In this document: one piece after another, positions 42,442 to 52,763 of the stretch
How the letters are laid out: each line of letters starts with the position of its first letter
Position numbering within the stretch: position 1 is the stretch's first letter
From: Oscillospiraceae bacterium
GTDB lineage: Bacteria; Bacillota; Clostridia; Oscillospirales; Oscillospiraceae
DNA: 63,041 nt
Assembly (NCBI GenBank): GCA_017621795.1
Contig: JAGASJ010000012.1
Coordinates: forward strand, 1 to 63,041
Direction: 5' to 3'
Translations under genes and position numbers: made by a program
The notes under the pieces: generated by a model
Told to the model about the DNA's origin: nothing
The model's input: only the letters and a program-made list of their open reading frames with translations
Database searches by the model: none

Positions 42442-43176
42442 ATGAAACAAGGGATATTTGAAATCGTCCACAACACCCCCCTTACGGATAATGTTTATAA
42501 AATGACCCTTCGGGGGGATACCTCTGCCATTACTGCACCGGGACAGTTTGTAAACATCAAGCTGGATGGACTGTACCTGCGGCGCCCGATCTCTGTTTGC
42601 GATTTGCAGGCAGATCTGCTGACCATCATTTATAAGGTGGTGGGAAAAGGAACACAGCAGCTTTCTGAAATGAAGGCAGGAACACTGCATCTGCTTACGG
42701 GCTTGGGAAACGGCTACGACCTCACAAAATCCGGCGAAGCCCCTGTTTTGCTGGGAGGCGGTGTCGGCGTTCCGCCCATGTATCTATTGTGCAAAAAACT
42801 TCTTGAACAGGGGAAATCCGTACAGGTCATTTTGGGCTTTAATACCAAAAATGAGGTGTTTTTTGAACAGGAATTTAAAAGCTTAGGTGCGCAGGTGACT
42901 GTAACCACTGTTGACGGCACTTTTGGTCAAAAAGGCTTTGTAACCGACGCGCTTAAAAGCTGCACCTACAGCTACTTTTACACCTGCGGCCCTGAGCCTA
43001 TGCTCAAAGCCGTGTACCGTGCAGCCCGCACCTCCGGTCAGCTCAGCTTTGAAAAGCGGATGGGCTGCGGTTTTGGTGCCTGTATGGGCTGCTCCTGTAA
43101 AACCATTACCGGCTACAAAAGAATCTGCAAGGAAGGTCCTGTGCTGGAAAAGGAGGAGATTCTATGGGAAAGCTAA
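42442..43176 (+). CDS. pyrK: Dihydroorotate dehydrogenase electron-transfer subunit
   Basis: The 244-residue ferredoxin-reductase-like protein has the FAD motif YLRRPISVCD, the nucleotide-binding LGGGVGVPPMYLL and a 2Fe-2S ligand set near the C terminus (RMGCGFGACMGCSCK and CKEGP). It passes electrons from PyrD to NAD+. The start at 42442 is six bases after GGAG; an ATG two codons earlier is less likely. It overlaps pyrD by 13 bases, fitting a stoichiometric PyrK-PyrD complex. Confidence 0.95.
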   Translation: MKQGIFEIVHNTPLTDNVYKMTLRGDTSAITAPGQFVNIKLDGLYLRRPISVCDLQADLLTIIYKVVGKGTQQLSEMKAGTLHLLTGLGNGYDLTKSGEAPVLLGGGVGVPPMYLLCKKLLEQGKSVQVILGFNTKNEVFFEQEFKSLGAQVTVTTVDGTFGQKGFVTDALKSCTYSYFYTCGPEPMLKAVYRAARTSGQLSFEKRMGCGFGACMGCSCKTITGYKRICKEGPVLEKEEILWES

Positions 43177-44075
43177 GCGTAAACTTATGCGGAATTGAGC
43201 TGGACAATCCCATCATCCCCGCCTCCGGCACCTTTGGCTACGGATATGAATATGCAGAGCTTTTTGATATCAACTGCCTGGGCACCTTTTCCTTTAAGGG
43301 TACAACCAAAGATCCCCGCTTCGGCAATCCGACCCCGAGAATCGCAGAATGTACCGCCGGAATGATCAACGCCGTCGGCCTGCAAAATCCCGGCGTGGAG
43401 CAAGTGATCCAAACAGAGCTTCCCAAGCTGAAAAGCTGCTTTCATAAGCCTGTAATGGCAAACGTCAGCGGTTTTTCCGTGGAGGATTACGCATACACCT
43501 GCCGAAAGTTAGACGAGCAGGAGCAGGTAGGGTGGCTTGAAGTCAATATCAGCTGTCCCAACGTCCACGGGGGCGGAATGAGCTTTGGCACAGACCCCAA
43601 GGCTGCCGCGGAAGTGACCAAGGCGGTGAAGGCCGTTACCACAAAGCCTGTGATCATGAAGCTGACCCCCAACGTAACAGACATTGTCTGCATTGCAAAA
43701 GCCTGTGTAGATGCAGGCGCAGATGGCATCAGTCTGATCAACACGATGCTGGGTATGCGGATGGATCTGCGCACCAAAAAGCCGGTCATCGCCAACAAAA
43801 TGGGCGGCTTTTCCGGACCTGCTATTTTTCCTGTTGCACTGCGGATGGTGTATCAGGTGGCACAGGCGGTTGATGTGCCCATTATCGGTATGGGCGGTGT
43901 CAGCAGTGCGGAGGATGTTTTGGAAATGATGCTTGCAGGCGCTACTGCCGTGGAAGTGGGTGCCGCCAATTTGGTGGATCCCTTTATTTGTCCTCAAATT
44001 ATCGAGGATCTACCCACCGTTATGAAAAAATACAATATACAAACTTTAAAAGAGATTATTGGAGGGGCAAAATAA
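43164..44075 (+). CDS. pyrD: Dihydroorotate dehydrogenase, class 1B catalytic subunit
   Basis: The 303-residue FMN barrel has [59 protein letters not shown] (Cys as active base in class 1), [10 protein letters not shown] and [28 protein letters not shown]. It oxidises dihydroorotate to orotate and, with pyrK overlapping upstream, should use NAD+. AAAGGAGG lies before the start, inside pyrK. Its stop shares a base with the pyrF start. Confidence 0.97.
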   Translation: MGKLSVNLCGIELDNPIIPASGTFGYGYEYAELFDINCLGTFSFKGTTKDPRFGNPTPRIAECTAGMINAVGLQNPGVEQVIQTELPKLKSCFHKPVMANVSGFSVEDYAYTCRKLDEQEQVGWLEVNISCPNVHGGGMSFGTDPKAAAEVTKAVKAVTTKPVIMKLTPNVTDIVCIAKACVDAGADGISLINTMLGMRMDLRTKKPVIANKMGGFSGPAIFPVALRMVYQVAQAVDVPIIGMGGVSSAEDVLEMMLAGATAVEVGAANLVDPFICPQIIEDLPTVMKKYNIQTLKEIIGGAK

Positions 44076-44776
44076 TGGGCAAGGACGTGATCATTGCCTG
44101 CGATTTTTCAGACGCAGAGCAGGCATTGGCTTTTCTGGACAAATTCACAGATCGGAAGCCTTTTGTCAAAATCGGTATGGAGCTGTTCTACGGTGCAGGT
44201 CCTGAAATTGTAAGACAGGTGAAGGCCCGTGGACACAAAATCTTCCTGGACCTGAAGCTGCACGATATCCCCAACACCGTAAAAAAAGCAATGCGTGTGC
44301 TGTCTGATTTAGATGTGGATATCTGCAATCTCCACGCCGCAGGTACCACCGCAATGATGGAAGCGGCTTTAGAGGGGTTAACAAGACCCGACGGCACAAG
44401 ACCCTTGCTGATCGCGGTCACACAGCTGACCTCCACCGATCAAACGGCTATGGAGCGCGACCTGCTGATCGAAAAACCCATCGACCAGGTGGTAATGCAC
44501 TACGCCCAAACTGCCAAGAACGCAGGTCTGGACGGCATCGTCTGCTCTCCCCTGGAGGCAGGTAAGGTGCATAGCGTCTGCGGTGCGGACTTTTTGACTG
44601 TTACGCCCGGTGTTCGTTTCGCCGACGGCGAAAAGGGTGACCAAAAGCGGGTTATGACACCTGCTCAGGCAAAGGAAATCGGCTCGGATTACATTGTGGT
44701 GGGCCGCCCCATTACTGCCGCTGCTGACCCTGTGGCTGCCTATATGCGCTGCGTCAGCGAATTTGTGGAGGAATAA
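44075..44776 (+). CDS. pyrF: Orotidine 5'-phosphate decarboxylase
   Basis: The 233-residue barrel protein has the catalytic motif [16 protein letters not shown] (Asp-x-Lys-x-x-Asp network), KIGMELFY, and the phosphate-binding VTPGVRF and [13 protein letters not shown]. It makes UMP from OMP. The start at 44075 follows GGAGGGG and overlaps the pyrD stop (TAATG). The longer upstream frame lies within pyrD. Confidence 0.97.
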   Translation: MGKDVIIACDFSDAEQALAFLDKFTDRKPFVKIGMELFYGAGPEIVRQVKARGHKIFLDLKLHDIPNTVKKAMRVLSDLDVDICNLHAAGTTAMMEAALEGLTRPDGTRPLLIAVTQLTSTDQTAMERDLLIEKPIDQVVMHYAQTAKNAGLDGIVCSPLEAGKVHSVCGADFLTVTPGVRFADGEKGDQKRVMTPAQAKEIGSDYIVVGRPITAAADPVAAYMRCVSEFVEE

Positions 44777-44778
44777 AA

Positions 44779-45435
44779 ATGGAGCAGTACAAAAGAGAAT
44801 TTATCTCCTTCCTGCAGGAGGCAGGGGTTTTAAAGTTCGGTGATTTTACCGCAAAAAGCGGGCGGAAGATCCCCTATTTCATCAACGCCGGAGAGATCAA
44901 AACCGGTGCGCAGATCGCGAAGCTGGGTAAATTCTATGCCAAGGCTTACACAGAAAAGATCGGGCATAAAGGAACCGTGCTCTACGGACCTGCCTATAAG
45001 GGCATTTCCATTGCGGTGTCTGCCGCCGTTGCCCTAACCGAAGAGGGCTTGGATGTTCCCTTCTTCTTCAACCGCAAGGAAGCCAAGGACCACGGCGAAG
45101 GCGGCGTATTTGTGGGCTATGTGCCCAAGGCCGGTGAGGAAATCGTGATCGTGGAGGACGTGATCACCGCAGGCACTGCGATCCGTGAGAGTATGTCGAT
45201 CCTCTCCGGCTTGCAGGACACAAAGGTCGTTGCCACCTTCGTAATGGTCGACCGCAAGGAAAAAGGTCAGACGGAAAAGTCTGCCATGGCAGAGGTCGGT
45301 GAGGAATTCGGCTTCCCTGTATATTCCGTGGTAGACGTATACGATATTATCGAATACCTGGAGGAAGACCCCTCCAACAAAGAAAATGTGGAGCGTATTA
45401 AAGCTTATCTGAAGGTAAACGGTGCCGCGCAATGA
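44779..45435 (+). CDS. pyrE: Orotate phosphoribosyltransferase
   Basis: The 218-residue type I phosphoribosyltransferase has the PRPP-binding motif [17 protein letters not shown], the substrate region [14 protein letters not shown] and the flexible loop around [14 protein letters not shown]. It links orotate and PRPP to form OMP, just before PyrF. It begins two bases after pyrF and overlaps pyrB by four bases (ATGA). Confidence 0.97.
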   Translation: MEQYKREFISFLQEAGVLKFGDFTAKSGRKIPYFINAGEIKTGAQIAKLGKFYAKAYTEKIGHKGTVLYGPAYKGISIAVSAAVALTEEGLDVPFFFNRKEAKDHGEGGVFVGYVPKAGEEIVIVEDVITAGTAIRESMSILSGLQDTKVVATFVMVDRKEKGQTEKSAMAEVGEEFGFPVYSVVDVYDIIEYLEEDPSNKENVERIKAYLKVNGAAQ

Positions 45436-46520
45436 GAAGTCTGATTGATATTACCGATTTTTCCCCCGAAGAATTGCAGGAGCTGATGGATACTGCCTGC
45501 GATATCATCGCCAACCCCGAAAAATATCAGGATAGCTGTCGCCGCAAAAAGCTGGCAACCTTATTCTTTGAGCCCTCTACCCGCACACGGCTCAGCTTCG
45601 AGGCCGCTATGCTGGAATTGGGCGGCAATGTGCTGGGCTTCAGTGAAGCCTCTTCTTCCTCTGTTTCCAAGGGCGAAAGCATGGCAGATACCTCTAAGAT
45701 CCTCTCCTGTTATGCAGACATTATGGCTATTCGCCATCCCAAGGAAGGCGCACCCTATGTAGCCGCCTGCAACGCCTCCATCCCGGTGATCAATGCCGGT
45801 GACGGCGGCCACTGTCACCCCACGCAGACAATGGCTGATATGCTGACCATCTACAGAGAATGCGGTCGGATCGAGCATCTGACTGTTGGCTGCTGCGGCG
45901 ACCTGAAATATGGCAGGACCGTCCACTCTCTGCTGTCTGCACTGACCCGTTATGAAGGCATTAAGGTCATTTTGATCTCCCCCAAGGAATTGCAGCTGCC
46001 GGAGTATATGAAGCAGGACGTATTGGACAAAAACCACGTCGACTATGTAGAAATTACTTCCCTGGAGGAGGCACTTCCGCAGCTGGATGTGCTTTATATG
46101 ACCCGCATCCAACGGGAGCGTTTTGACGATGCCACGGTATATGAACGACTGAAGGACAGCTACATCCTCACCCCCGAAAAGCTGGAATCCGCCAAAGAAA
46201 CCATGCGGATCTTACATCCCCTTCCCCGGGTAAACGAAATCAGTGTGAAGGTGGATGATGATCCTCGGGCGGCCTATTTCCGTCAGGCTCTAAACGGGAA
46301 ATATATGCGTATGGCGCTGATTTTAAAGCTTCTGCGGGAAGCAGAGGCAGGTTTGCAGATGCCCCGGGAGGATACGCTGGATAACGTTTTATACTGCGAT
46401 AACCCCAACTGCATCTCTTCCGTGGAACAGGAATTACCCCATCGGTTCCGGCCCACAAACCCCGCTACCGGTGAATACCGCTGTATTTACTGCGAAACAA
46501 AGAAACATAAAAAGAATTAA
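45432..46520 (+). CDS. pyrB: Aspartate carbamoyltransferase with PyrI-type zinc tail
   Basis: Residues 1-310 are a normal catalytic chain: carbamoyl-phosphate loop [40 protein letters not shown] and the closing loop region [11 protein letters not shown]. The last 45 residues form a Cys4 zinc site (Cys322, 327, 351, 354; CDNPNCIS and CIYCE) with the CxxxxC and CxxC spacing of the zinc domain of the PyrI regulatory chain. The nucleotide-binding allosteric domain of PyrI is missing. It forms carbamoyl aspartate and ends the pyr operon, so pathway order and gene order differ. Confidence 0.95.
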   Translation: MRSLIDITDFSPEELQELMDTACDIIANPEKYQDSCRRKKLATLFFEPSTRTRLSFEAAMLELGGNVLGFSEASSSSVSKGESMADTSKILSCYADIMAIRHPKEGAPYVAACNASIPVINAGDGGHCHPTQTMADMLTIYRECGRIEHLTVGCCGDLKYGRTVHSLLSALTRYEGIKVILISPKELQLPEYMKQDVLDKNHVDYVEITSLEEALPQLDVLYMTRIQRERFDDATVYERLKDSYILTPEKLESAKETMRILHPLPRVNEISVKVDDDPRAAYFRQALNGKYMRMALILKLLREAEAGLQMPREDTLDNVLYCDNPNCISSVEQELPHRFRPTNPATGEYRCIYCETKKHKKN

Positions 46521-46541
46521 GCTTTTCTATAGTAAAAACTG

Positions 46542-46584
46542 AAAAACCCGACTCGATTGGCCCATGCCCCCGAGTCGGGTTTTT
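46542..46584. terminator. Shared terminator of the pyr and pur operons
   Basis: A 14-bp stem (46542-46555 with 46571-46584), with A5 on the left and T5 on the right, lies between the convergent pyrB and purL ends. Confidence 0.93.
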
Positions 46585-46587
46585 GCA

Positions 46588-49500
46588 TTATTTAAAGTAT
46601 TTTACCGCGGCTTCAAACATTCGAATATCATAATTGCCCGGTACGTTTTTATACAGGCCCCGGCCAATGCGCTCACTATGACCCATTTTGCCGAATACCC
46701 GTCCGTCAGGAGAGGTAATGCCCTCAATGGCATAAAGGCTGTTGTTGGGATTACAGCTCACTTCCGCGGTAGCCTGTCCGTCCATATCTACATACTGTGT
46801 AGCGATCTGTCCGTTGGCCGCCAGCTGGCGGATCAGTGCCTCATCCGCCAGGAACCGTCCTTCACCGTGGGAAATGGGGACATTGTAAATATCCCCAACA
46901 TTGGTCAGTGCCAACCAGGGAGATTTATTGGATGCCACTCTTGTACGCACAATTCTGGACTGGTGGCGTGCAATGGTATTGTAGGTCAGCGTGGGACAGC
47001 CGGCATCGGTGTCAATAATTTTACCGTAGGGTACCAGTCCCAGCTTGATCAGCGCCTGGAAGCCGTTGCAAATACCGCACATCAGACCGTCCCGCTGCTC
47101 CAACAGCGCTGTAACGCCTTCCTTCACCGCACTGTTGCGGAAAAACGCAGTAATGAATTTACCGGAGCCATCGGGCTCGTCACCGCCGGAGAAGCCACCG
47201 GGAATAAATACCATCTGACTTTCCTGCAGCAGTCTTGCAAATTCATCCACACTGCGGCGAATGCCGTCGGCAGAGCGATTGTTGATGACCAAGATCTCCG
47301 CCTTTGCGCCGGCTTCCTCCACCGCACGGGCAGAGTCATATTCACAGTTGGTGCCGGGGAATGCGGGGATCAGTACCTGCGGCTTGGCCACACGAATGGC
47401 AGGGGCAGGCATCGTCCCCTGATGAGTATAGGAGAAGGTCTCCATTTTCTGCTCTTGTACAGGAATATTACAGCTGTAAACCGGCTCCAGCTTTTCTTCA
47501 TACACCTTTTGCAGGTGCTGAAGCTCCAGCTGCTCCTGTCCCTTTTTCAGCAGCTCCGCTTGCGTGGTAACACCCACGGGGATGCCCACCTCAACAGCCT
47601 CTGTCAGCTCCACCAGGAAGCTGCCATAGCCGTACTCAAAAAGCTGCGCGTCCGAAATTTGATCATCAAACATAAAGCCGATGCGGTTGCCGATGGCCAT
47701 TTTCAGCACTGCCTCCGCAATGCCCCCCATACCCAGGGTATAGCAGCTTACTGCTTTTCCTGTATGCAGTAATTGGGCAACCGTCTCAAAGACCTGCAGC
47801 AGTGAAGCGGTCTTCGGTAAACCGTTTTGGTCCTGTTCGGGAGCGATCAGCACCACCGGATGCCCCGTTGCTTTAAATTCCGGAGAAACCACCTGCTGTG
47901 TTTTGCCCGTTGTTACCGCAAAGCTTACCAAGGTGGGCGGCACATCCAGGTTTTCAAAAGAGCCGGACATAGAGTCCTTGCCACCGATGGCACCGATTCC
48001 CAATTCCATTTGTGCCTTAAAAGCGCCCAGCAAAGCCGCCATGGGCTTTCCCCAACGGCTTGCGTCCTTGCCGGGTTTTTCAAAATACTCCTGGAAGGTC
48101 AGATATACATCCCGGAAGGATGCGCCGGAGGCAATGAGCTTACTGACAGACCCCACCACTGCCAAATAAGCGCCGTGGTAGGGGCTCTGCTCAGTGATGA
48201 AGGGATTATAGCCCCAGGCCATAAAGGAGCAATCGTCGGTATGTCCCTTTTCCAGGGAGATCTTTTGCACCATTGCCTGTACCGGTGTTTGCTGATATTT
48301 CCCGCCAAAGGGCATCAGCACGGTACCGGCACCAATTGTAGAGTCAAAGCGTTCGGAAAGTCCCCGTTTGGAACAAATATTCAGATCCTCTGCCAGTGCC
48401 TTATAGTTTTCCGCAAAGCTTCCGCCATAAGGCTTTTGCGTATACACCGCGGCGGCAGGAGCCACCTGAATGTGCTTTTCAGCACCGTTGGAATTTAAAA
48501 ATTCACGGCTGATATCCACGATCGTATTGCCGTTCCACTTCATCACCAAACGGGGCTCGGCGGTAACGGTTGCTACAGGGCATGCCTGCAGATTTTCCCC
48601 ATCGGCCAGCTTCAAAAAGCGCTCAACATCCTTACTTTCCACCACAACGGCCATTCGCTCCTGAGATTCGCTGATGGCCAGCTCTGTACCGTCCAGTCCC
48701 TCATACTTTTTGGGCACGGCATTTAAGTCGATCATCAGACCGTCTGCCAGCTCGCCGATGGCCACACTGACACCGCCGGCGCCAAAGTCGTTACAGCGCT
48801 TGATCATTTGGGTGGCTTCCCTGTTGCGGAACAGACGCTGCAGCTTCCGTTCCTCTGGCGCATTTCCCTTTTGCACCTGTGCACCGCAGGTTTCCACAGA
48901 CTGCATATCGTGGGCCTTGGAAGAGCCGGTAGCACCGCCGATGCCGTCACGGCCTGTAGAGCCGCCCAGCAAAATCACCACGTCTCCCTCCGCAGGCACT
49001 TCCCGACGGACATTCTGCGCAGGCGTTGCGGCAATTACCGCACCGATCTCCATACGCTTTGCGGCATAACCGGGATGATAAAGCTCATCTACAATACCGG
49101 TTGCCAAACCGATCTGATTTCCGTAGGAGGAATAGCCTGCGGCCGCAGTGGTAACGATCTTTCGCTGAGGCAGCTTGCCCGGAATGGTCTGGCTGACCGG
49201 TTTCAGCGGGTCTGCCGCACCGGTAACACGCATTGCGCCGTACACATAGGAACGACCTGAAAGAGGATCCCGAATCGCACCGCCGATACAGGTTGCCGCA
49301 CCGCCGAAGGGTTCAATCTCTGTGGGGTGATTGTGGGTCTCATTTTTAAACAGCAAAAGCCAGGGCTGTGCCTCGCCGTCTACCTCTACTGTAATTTTTA
49401 CAGTGCAGGCGTTGATCTCCTCAGATTCATCCAGTTTATCCAGCATACCGTTCTTCCGCAGATGCTTAACAGCAATGGTCGCCAGGTCCATTAAGCAAAT

Positions 49501-50280
49501 GGGTTTTGTGCGTCCCAAATCCCGACGCACCTGCAAATACTGTTCGTAGGTATCCTGCAACAGTCGATCAGAAAAGGTCACCTGATCAATGATGGTACCA
49601 AATGTGGTATGACGGCAGTGGTCAGACCAGTAGGTATCGATCATTCGGATCTCGGTAATGGTGGGCTCACGTCCCTCCCCTTTAAAATAATTCTGACAGA
49701 AGGCAATATCATCCTCGTCCATTGCCAAACCGTACTGCTTTACAAATTGTTTTAGGCCCTCCCGGTCCAGTGCAGTAAAGCCTTTTAGTGTTTCCACCGT
49801 GGTGGGAATATCGTATGCCATCTCCAGGGTTTCCGGCATTTCAAGGGCAGCCTCTCTGGATTCCACAGGGTTGATTACATATTTTTTGATCTCCGCAATT
49901 TGCTCCTGCGTCAGTGCGCCGTACAAGCCGTAGACTTTGGCTGTGCGAATCACAGGGCGCTCCCCCTGAGAGATGATCTGAATACACTGGGCAGCTGAGT
50001 CGGCACGCTGGTCAAACTGACCGGGCAAATACTCTACCGCAAACACCTGAGCGCCTTCCAGCTCTGCCTGCGCAGTTGCAATATCCAGCTGCGGCTCGGA
50101 AAACACGGTTTTCACCGCATAATCAAACAACTCACGGGATATGTTCTGCGCATCATAACGGTTCAGTACCCGCACCTGCTCCAACTCGGAGATGCCCAGC
50201 AAATTCCGCGCATCATTGAGCAGTGCCCGGGCCTCATTATCCAGTCCCGGCTTTTTTTCTACATATACACGGTAAACCAT
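46588..50280 (-). CDS. purL: Phosphoribosylformylglycinamidine synthase, single-chain
   Basis: The 1230-residue protein fuses synthetase and glutaminase parts. It shows the synthetase signatures DTYWSDHCRHTTFGT, ETHNHPTEIEPFGGAATCIGG and LGGSTGRDGIGGATGSS, then a class I glutaminase (about 990-1230) with LIPAFPGTNCEYD, PGGFSGGDEP, the nucleophile Cys near 1071 in CGICNGFQ, and the His/Glu region ISHGEGRF. It converts FGAR to FGAM in purine synthesis. It is the last gene of the pur operon, four bases after purD, with AAGGAGG at the start. It is the one amidotransferase here with an intact glutaminase. Confidence 0.96.
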   Translation of the reverse strand: MVYRVYVEKKPGLDNEARALLNDARNLLGISELEQVRVLNRYDAQNISRELFDYAVKTVFSEPQLDIATAQAELEGAQVFAVEYLPGQFDQRADSAAQCIQIISQGERPVIRTAKVYGLYGALTQEQIAEIKKYVINPVESREAALEMPETLEMAYDIPTTVETLKGFTALDREGLKQFVKQYGLAMDEDDIAFCQNYFKGEGREPTITEIRMIDTYWSDHCRHTTFGTIIDQVTFSDRLLQDTYEQYLQVRRDLGRTKPICLMDLATIAVKHLRKNGMLDKLDESEEINACTVKITVEVDGEAQPWLLLFKNETHNHPTEIEPFGGAATCIGGAIRDPLSGRSYVYGAMRVTGAADPLKPVSQTIPGKLPQRKIVTTAAAGYSSYGNQIGLATGIVDELYHPGYAAKRMEIGAVIAATPAQNVRREVPAEGDVVILLGGSTGRDGIGGATGSSKAHDMQSVETCGAQVQKGNAPEERKLQRLFRNREATQMIKRCNDFGAGGVSVAIGELADGLMIDLNAVPKKYEGLDGTELAISESQERMAVVVESKDVERFLKLADGENLQACPVATVTAEPRLVMKWNGNTIVDISREFLNSNGAEKHIQVAPAAAVYTQKPYGGSFAENYKALAEDLNICSKRGLSERFDSTIGAGTVLMPFGGKYQQTPVQAMVQKISLEKGHTDDCSFMAWGYNPFITEQSPYHGAYLAVVGSVSKLIASGASFRDVYLTFQEYFEKPGKDASRWGKPMAALLGAFKAQMELGIGAIGGKDSMSGSFENLDVPPTLVSFAVTTGKTQQVVSPEFKATGHPVVLIAPEQDQNGLPKTASLLQVFETVAQLLHTGKAVSCYTLGMGGIAEAVLKMAIGNRIGFMFDDQISDAQLFEYGYGSFLVELTEAVEVGIPVGVTTQAELLKKGQEQLELQHLQKVYEEKLEPVYSCNIPVQEQKMETFSYTHQGTMPAPAIRVAKPQVLIPAFPGTNCEYDSARAVEEAGAKAEILVINNRSADGIRRSVDEFARLLQESQMVFIPGGFSGGDEPDGSGKFITAFFRNSAVKEGVTALLEQRDGLMCGICNGFQALIKLGLVPYGKIIDTDAGCPTLTYNTIARHQSRIVRTRVASNKSPWLALTNVGDIYNVPISHGEGRFLADEALIRQLAANGQIATQYVDMDGQATAEVSCNPNNSLYAIEGITSPDGRVFGKMGHSERIGRGLYKNVPGNYDIRMFEAAVKYFK

Positions 50281-50283
50281 CTG

Positions 50284-51552
50284 TTAAACCTCCTTCGCCG
50301 CCAGAGCCTTCGCTCCGATATCCCGACGGTAAAATGCGTTTTCAAAGGTAATTTGCTCTACCATATCATAGGCACTCTGTACAGCCTCCTGCAGGCTGTC
50401 TGCCACTGCGGTAACACCCAATACTCTGCCGCCGGCAGTCACCAATGCGCCATCCTTCACACAGGCCCCTGCCACATATACATTTTGAAAAACAGCTTGT
50501 GGTATATGCATTGGAAAGCCTTTTTCATAATGAGACGGATATCCACCCGATGCCATAATGACACAGCAGGCGTTTGCATCGCGAAAGCTTACCGGGGTCT
50601 GCGCCAGTGTGCCGTTGGTGGTTGCCTGCATCACAGTCAGTAAATCGCTTTCCAGCAGGGGCAGAACCACCTGGGTCTCCGGATCACCGAAACGGCAGTT
50701 GTATTCAATCACCTTGGGACCCTGGGGCGTCAGCATCAGTCCAAAGTACAAGCAGCCCTTAAAAGGACGCCCCTCTGCTTCCATCGCGCGGATGGTCGGC
50801 AGAAAGATCTCCTGCATACACTGCCGGGCAATGGCCGGCGTGTAATAGGGATTGGGCGCTACTGTGCCCATACCGCCGGTGTTGAGCCCCTGATCGCCGT
50901 CCAGGGCGCGCTTGTGGTCCATAGAAGACACCATTGGCTTCAGGGTTTTGCCGTCGGTAAATGCCAGCACAGACACCTCCGGGCCGGTGAGAAATTCCTC
51001 GATCACGATCTGCTCGCCGCTTTTGCCGAACTGCTTGTCCTGCATCATTGCAACCACAGCATTTTTGGCTTCCTGGCGGGTCTGCGCAATGATCACGCCT
51101 TTGCCCAATGCTAAGCCATCCGCCTTTACCACCGTGGGGATCGGTGCGCTGTCCAAATACTCCAGCGCCGCCTGCATTTGATCAAAGACCTCATAACGGG
51201 CAGTGGGGATGCCGTATTTTTTCATCAGATTTTTAGAAAAAACCTTACTGCCCTCAATGATTGCCGCATCGGCATTAGGTCCAAAGCAGGCGATCCCCTT
51301 TTCATTCAGCGCATCCACACAGCCCAGCACCAACGGATCATCCGGGGCAACCACCGCATAGTCGATATGCTGCTGCACCGCAAATTCCACAATGGCAGGA
51401 ATATCCTTGGCACCGATGGGTACACATACCGCATCCGCGGCAATGCCGCCATTGCCGGGCAGTGCGTAGATCACTTCAATCTTTGGGTTTTCTTTCAGCT
51501 TTTTGATGATGGCGTGCTCTCTGCCGCCACCGCCTACAACCATTATTTTCAT
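50284..51552 (-). CDS. purD: Phosphoribosylamine-glycine ligase
   Basis: The 422-residue ATP-grasp enzyme begins MKIMVVGGGGREHAI, with the grasp core KADGLALGKGVIIAQ, EFLTGPEVSVLAF, the family signature EYNCRFGDPETQVVLPLL and a C-terminal ARS-like domain. It joins phosphoribosylamine and glycine. It lies between the AICAR transformylase gene and purL. Confidence 0.97.
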   Translation of the reverse strand: MKIMVVGGGGREHAIIKKLKENPKIEVIYALPGNGGIAADAVCVPIGAKDIPAIVEFAVQQHIDYAVVAPDDPLVLGCVDALNEKGIACFGPNADAAIIEGSKVFSKNLMKKYGIPTARYEVFDQMQAALEYLDSAPIPTVVKADGLALGKGVIIAQTRQEAKNAVVAMMQDKQFGKSGEQIVIEEFLTGPEVSVLAFTDGKTLKPMVSSMDHKRALDGDQGLNTGGMGTVAPNPYYTPAIARQCMQEIFLPTIRAMEAEGRPFKGCLYFGLMLTPQGPKVIEYNCRFGDPETQVVLPLLESDLLTVMQATTNGTLAQTPVSFRDANACCVIMASGGYPSHYEKGFPMHIPQAVFQNVYVAGACVKDGALVTAGGRVLGVTAVADSLQEAVQSAYDMVEQITFENAFYRRDIGAKALAAKEV

Positions 51553-51566
51553 ACGGTCCTCACTTT

Positions 51567-52751
51567 TTAATGGTGGAACAACCGCATTCCGGTAAATGCC
51601 ATCACCATATTCTTTTCATCGCACTGGGCGATCACCTGATCATCGCGGATAGAGCCGCCCGGCTCTGCCACATAGCTGACACCGGATGCGGCAGCACGCT
51701 TAATGCTGTCGGCAAAGGGGAAGAATGCATCAGAGCCCAGGGATACGCCCTTTTTGCTGTCTAAGAAGGCCCGCTTTTCCGCGCTTGTCAAGGGCTCGGG
51801 ACGGCAGGTGAAGTAGTTTTGCCAAATTCCTTCGGCGCAAACATCCTCCTCATTGCCGTTAATATAGCCGTCGATCACATTGTCACGCCCCGGACGCCCC
51901 AGATCCTCACGGAACGGCAATGCCAATGTCTTGGGATGCTGGCGCAAGAACCAGGTATCTGCCTTCGAGCCCGCCAAACGGGTACAATGCACCCGACTCT
52001 GCTGACCTGCACCTACACCGATGGCCTGCCCGTCATAGGCAAAGCACACGGAGTTGGATTGGGTATATTTTAAAGTAATCAGGGAGATGATCAGGTCTGT
52101 TTTTGCATCCTGGGGCAGATCCTTATTGGCAGTGACGATATTTTCCAATAAGTGCGCGCCGATTTTAAAGTTGTTTCTCCCCTGCTGGAAGGTAATGCCG
52201 AAAACCTGCTTGATCTCCTGTTCCTGGGGTACGAAGTCGGGATCGATTTGCACTACATTATAGCCGCCCTTACGCTTGGTCTTCAGAATCTCCAATGCCT
52301 TTTCCGTATAGCCGGGCGCAATCACACCGTCGGAAACTTCCCGTGCGATCAGTGTTGCGGTCAGCTCATCACATACATCGGACAATGCGACCCAGTCTCC
52401 AAAGGAACACAGACGGTCTGCACCGCGGGCGCGGGTATAGGCACATGCCAAAGGATTTTCGTCCAAGCCCTCAACATCCTCCACAAAGCAGGCCTTCTTC
52501 AGCTCCAAAGGAAGCTTCTTACCTACAGCGGCAGAGGTGGGAGAGACGTGCTTAAAGGAAGTAGCGGCGCACAGTCCGGTGGCCTCCTTCAGCTCCTTTA
52601 CCAGCTGCCAGGCGTTGAAAGCATCCAAAAAATTGATATAACCGGGCCGTCCGTTCAAGACGGTAATGGGCAATTCACTGCCGTCTGCCATAAAGATCCG
52701 GGAAGGCTTTTGGTTCGGATTACAGCCGTATTTCAATTCCAACTGATTCAT
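51567..52751 (-). CDS. Stand-alone AICAR transformylase (PurH C-terminal domain)
   Basis: The 394-residue protein corresponds only to the formyltransferase half of PurH: LELKYGCNPNQKPSRIF at the start, TSFKHVSPTSAAVG (catalytic Lys-His), LKYTQSNSVCFAYDGQAIGVGAGQQSRVHCTRLAG, SDAFFPFADSI and a C-terminal EPGGSIRDDQVI. The N-terminal IMP cyclohydrolase half (MGS fold) is absent. It formylates AICAR from 10-formyl-tetrahydrofolate to FAICAR. The cyclisation is supplied by the PurO-type gene just upstream in the operon. The start at 52751 is eight bases after AAGGAG; a GTG three codons earlier is less likely. Confidence 0.93.
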   Translation of the reverse strand: MNQLELKYGCNPNQKPSRIFMADGSELPITVLNGRPGYINFLDAFNAWQLVKELKEATGLCAATSFKHVSPTSAAVGKKLPLELKKACFVEDVEGLDENPLACAYTRARGADRLCSFGDWVALSDVCDELTATLIAREVSDGVIAPGYTEKALEILKTKRKGGYNVVQIDPDFVPQEQEIKQVFGITFQQGRNNFKIGAHLLENIVTANKDLPQDAKTDLIISLITLKYTQSNSVCFAYDGQAIGVGAGQQSRVHCTRLAGSKADTWFLRQHPKTLALPFREDLGRPGRDNVIDGYINGNEEDVCAEGIWQNYFTCRPEPLTSAEKRAFLDSKKGVSLGSDAFFPFADSIKRAAASGVSYVAEPGGSIRDDQVIAQCDEKNMVMAFTGMRLFHH

Positions 52752-52763
52752 TTGCGCCACTCC

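Noticed and set aside
46564-47772. 402-codon open frame on the plus strand
   Set aside because: It is antisense to the glutaminase end of purL and has no family signature.
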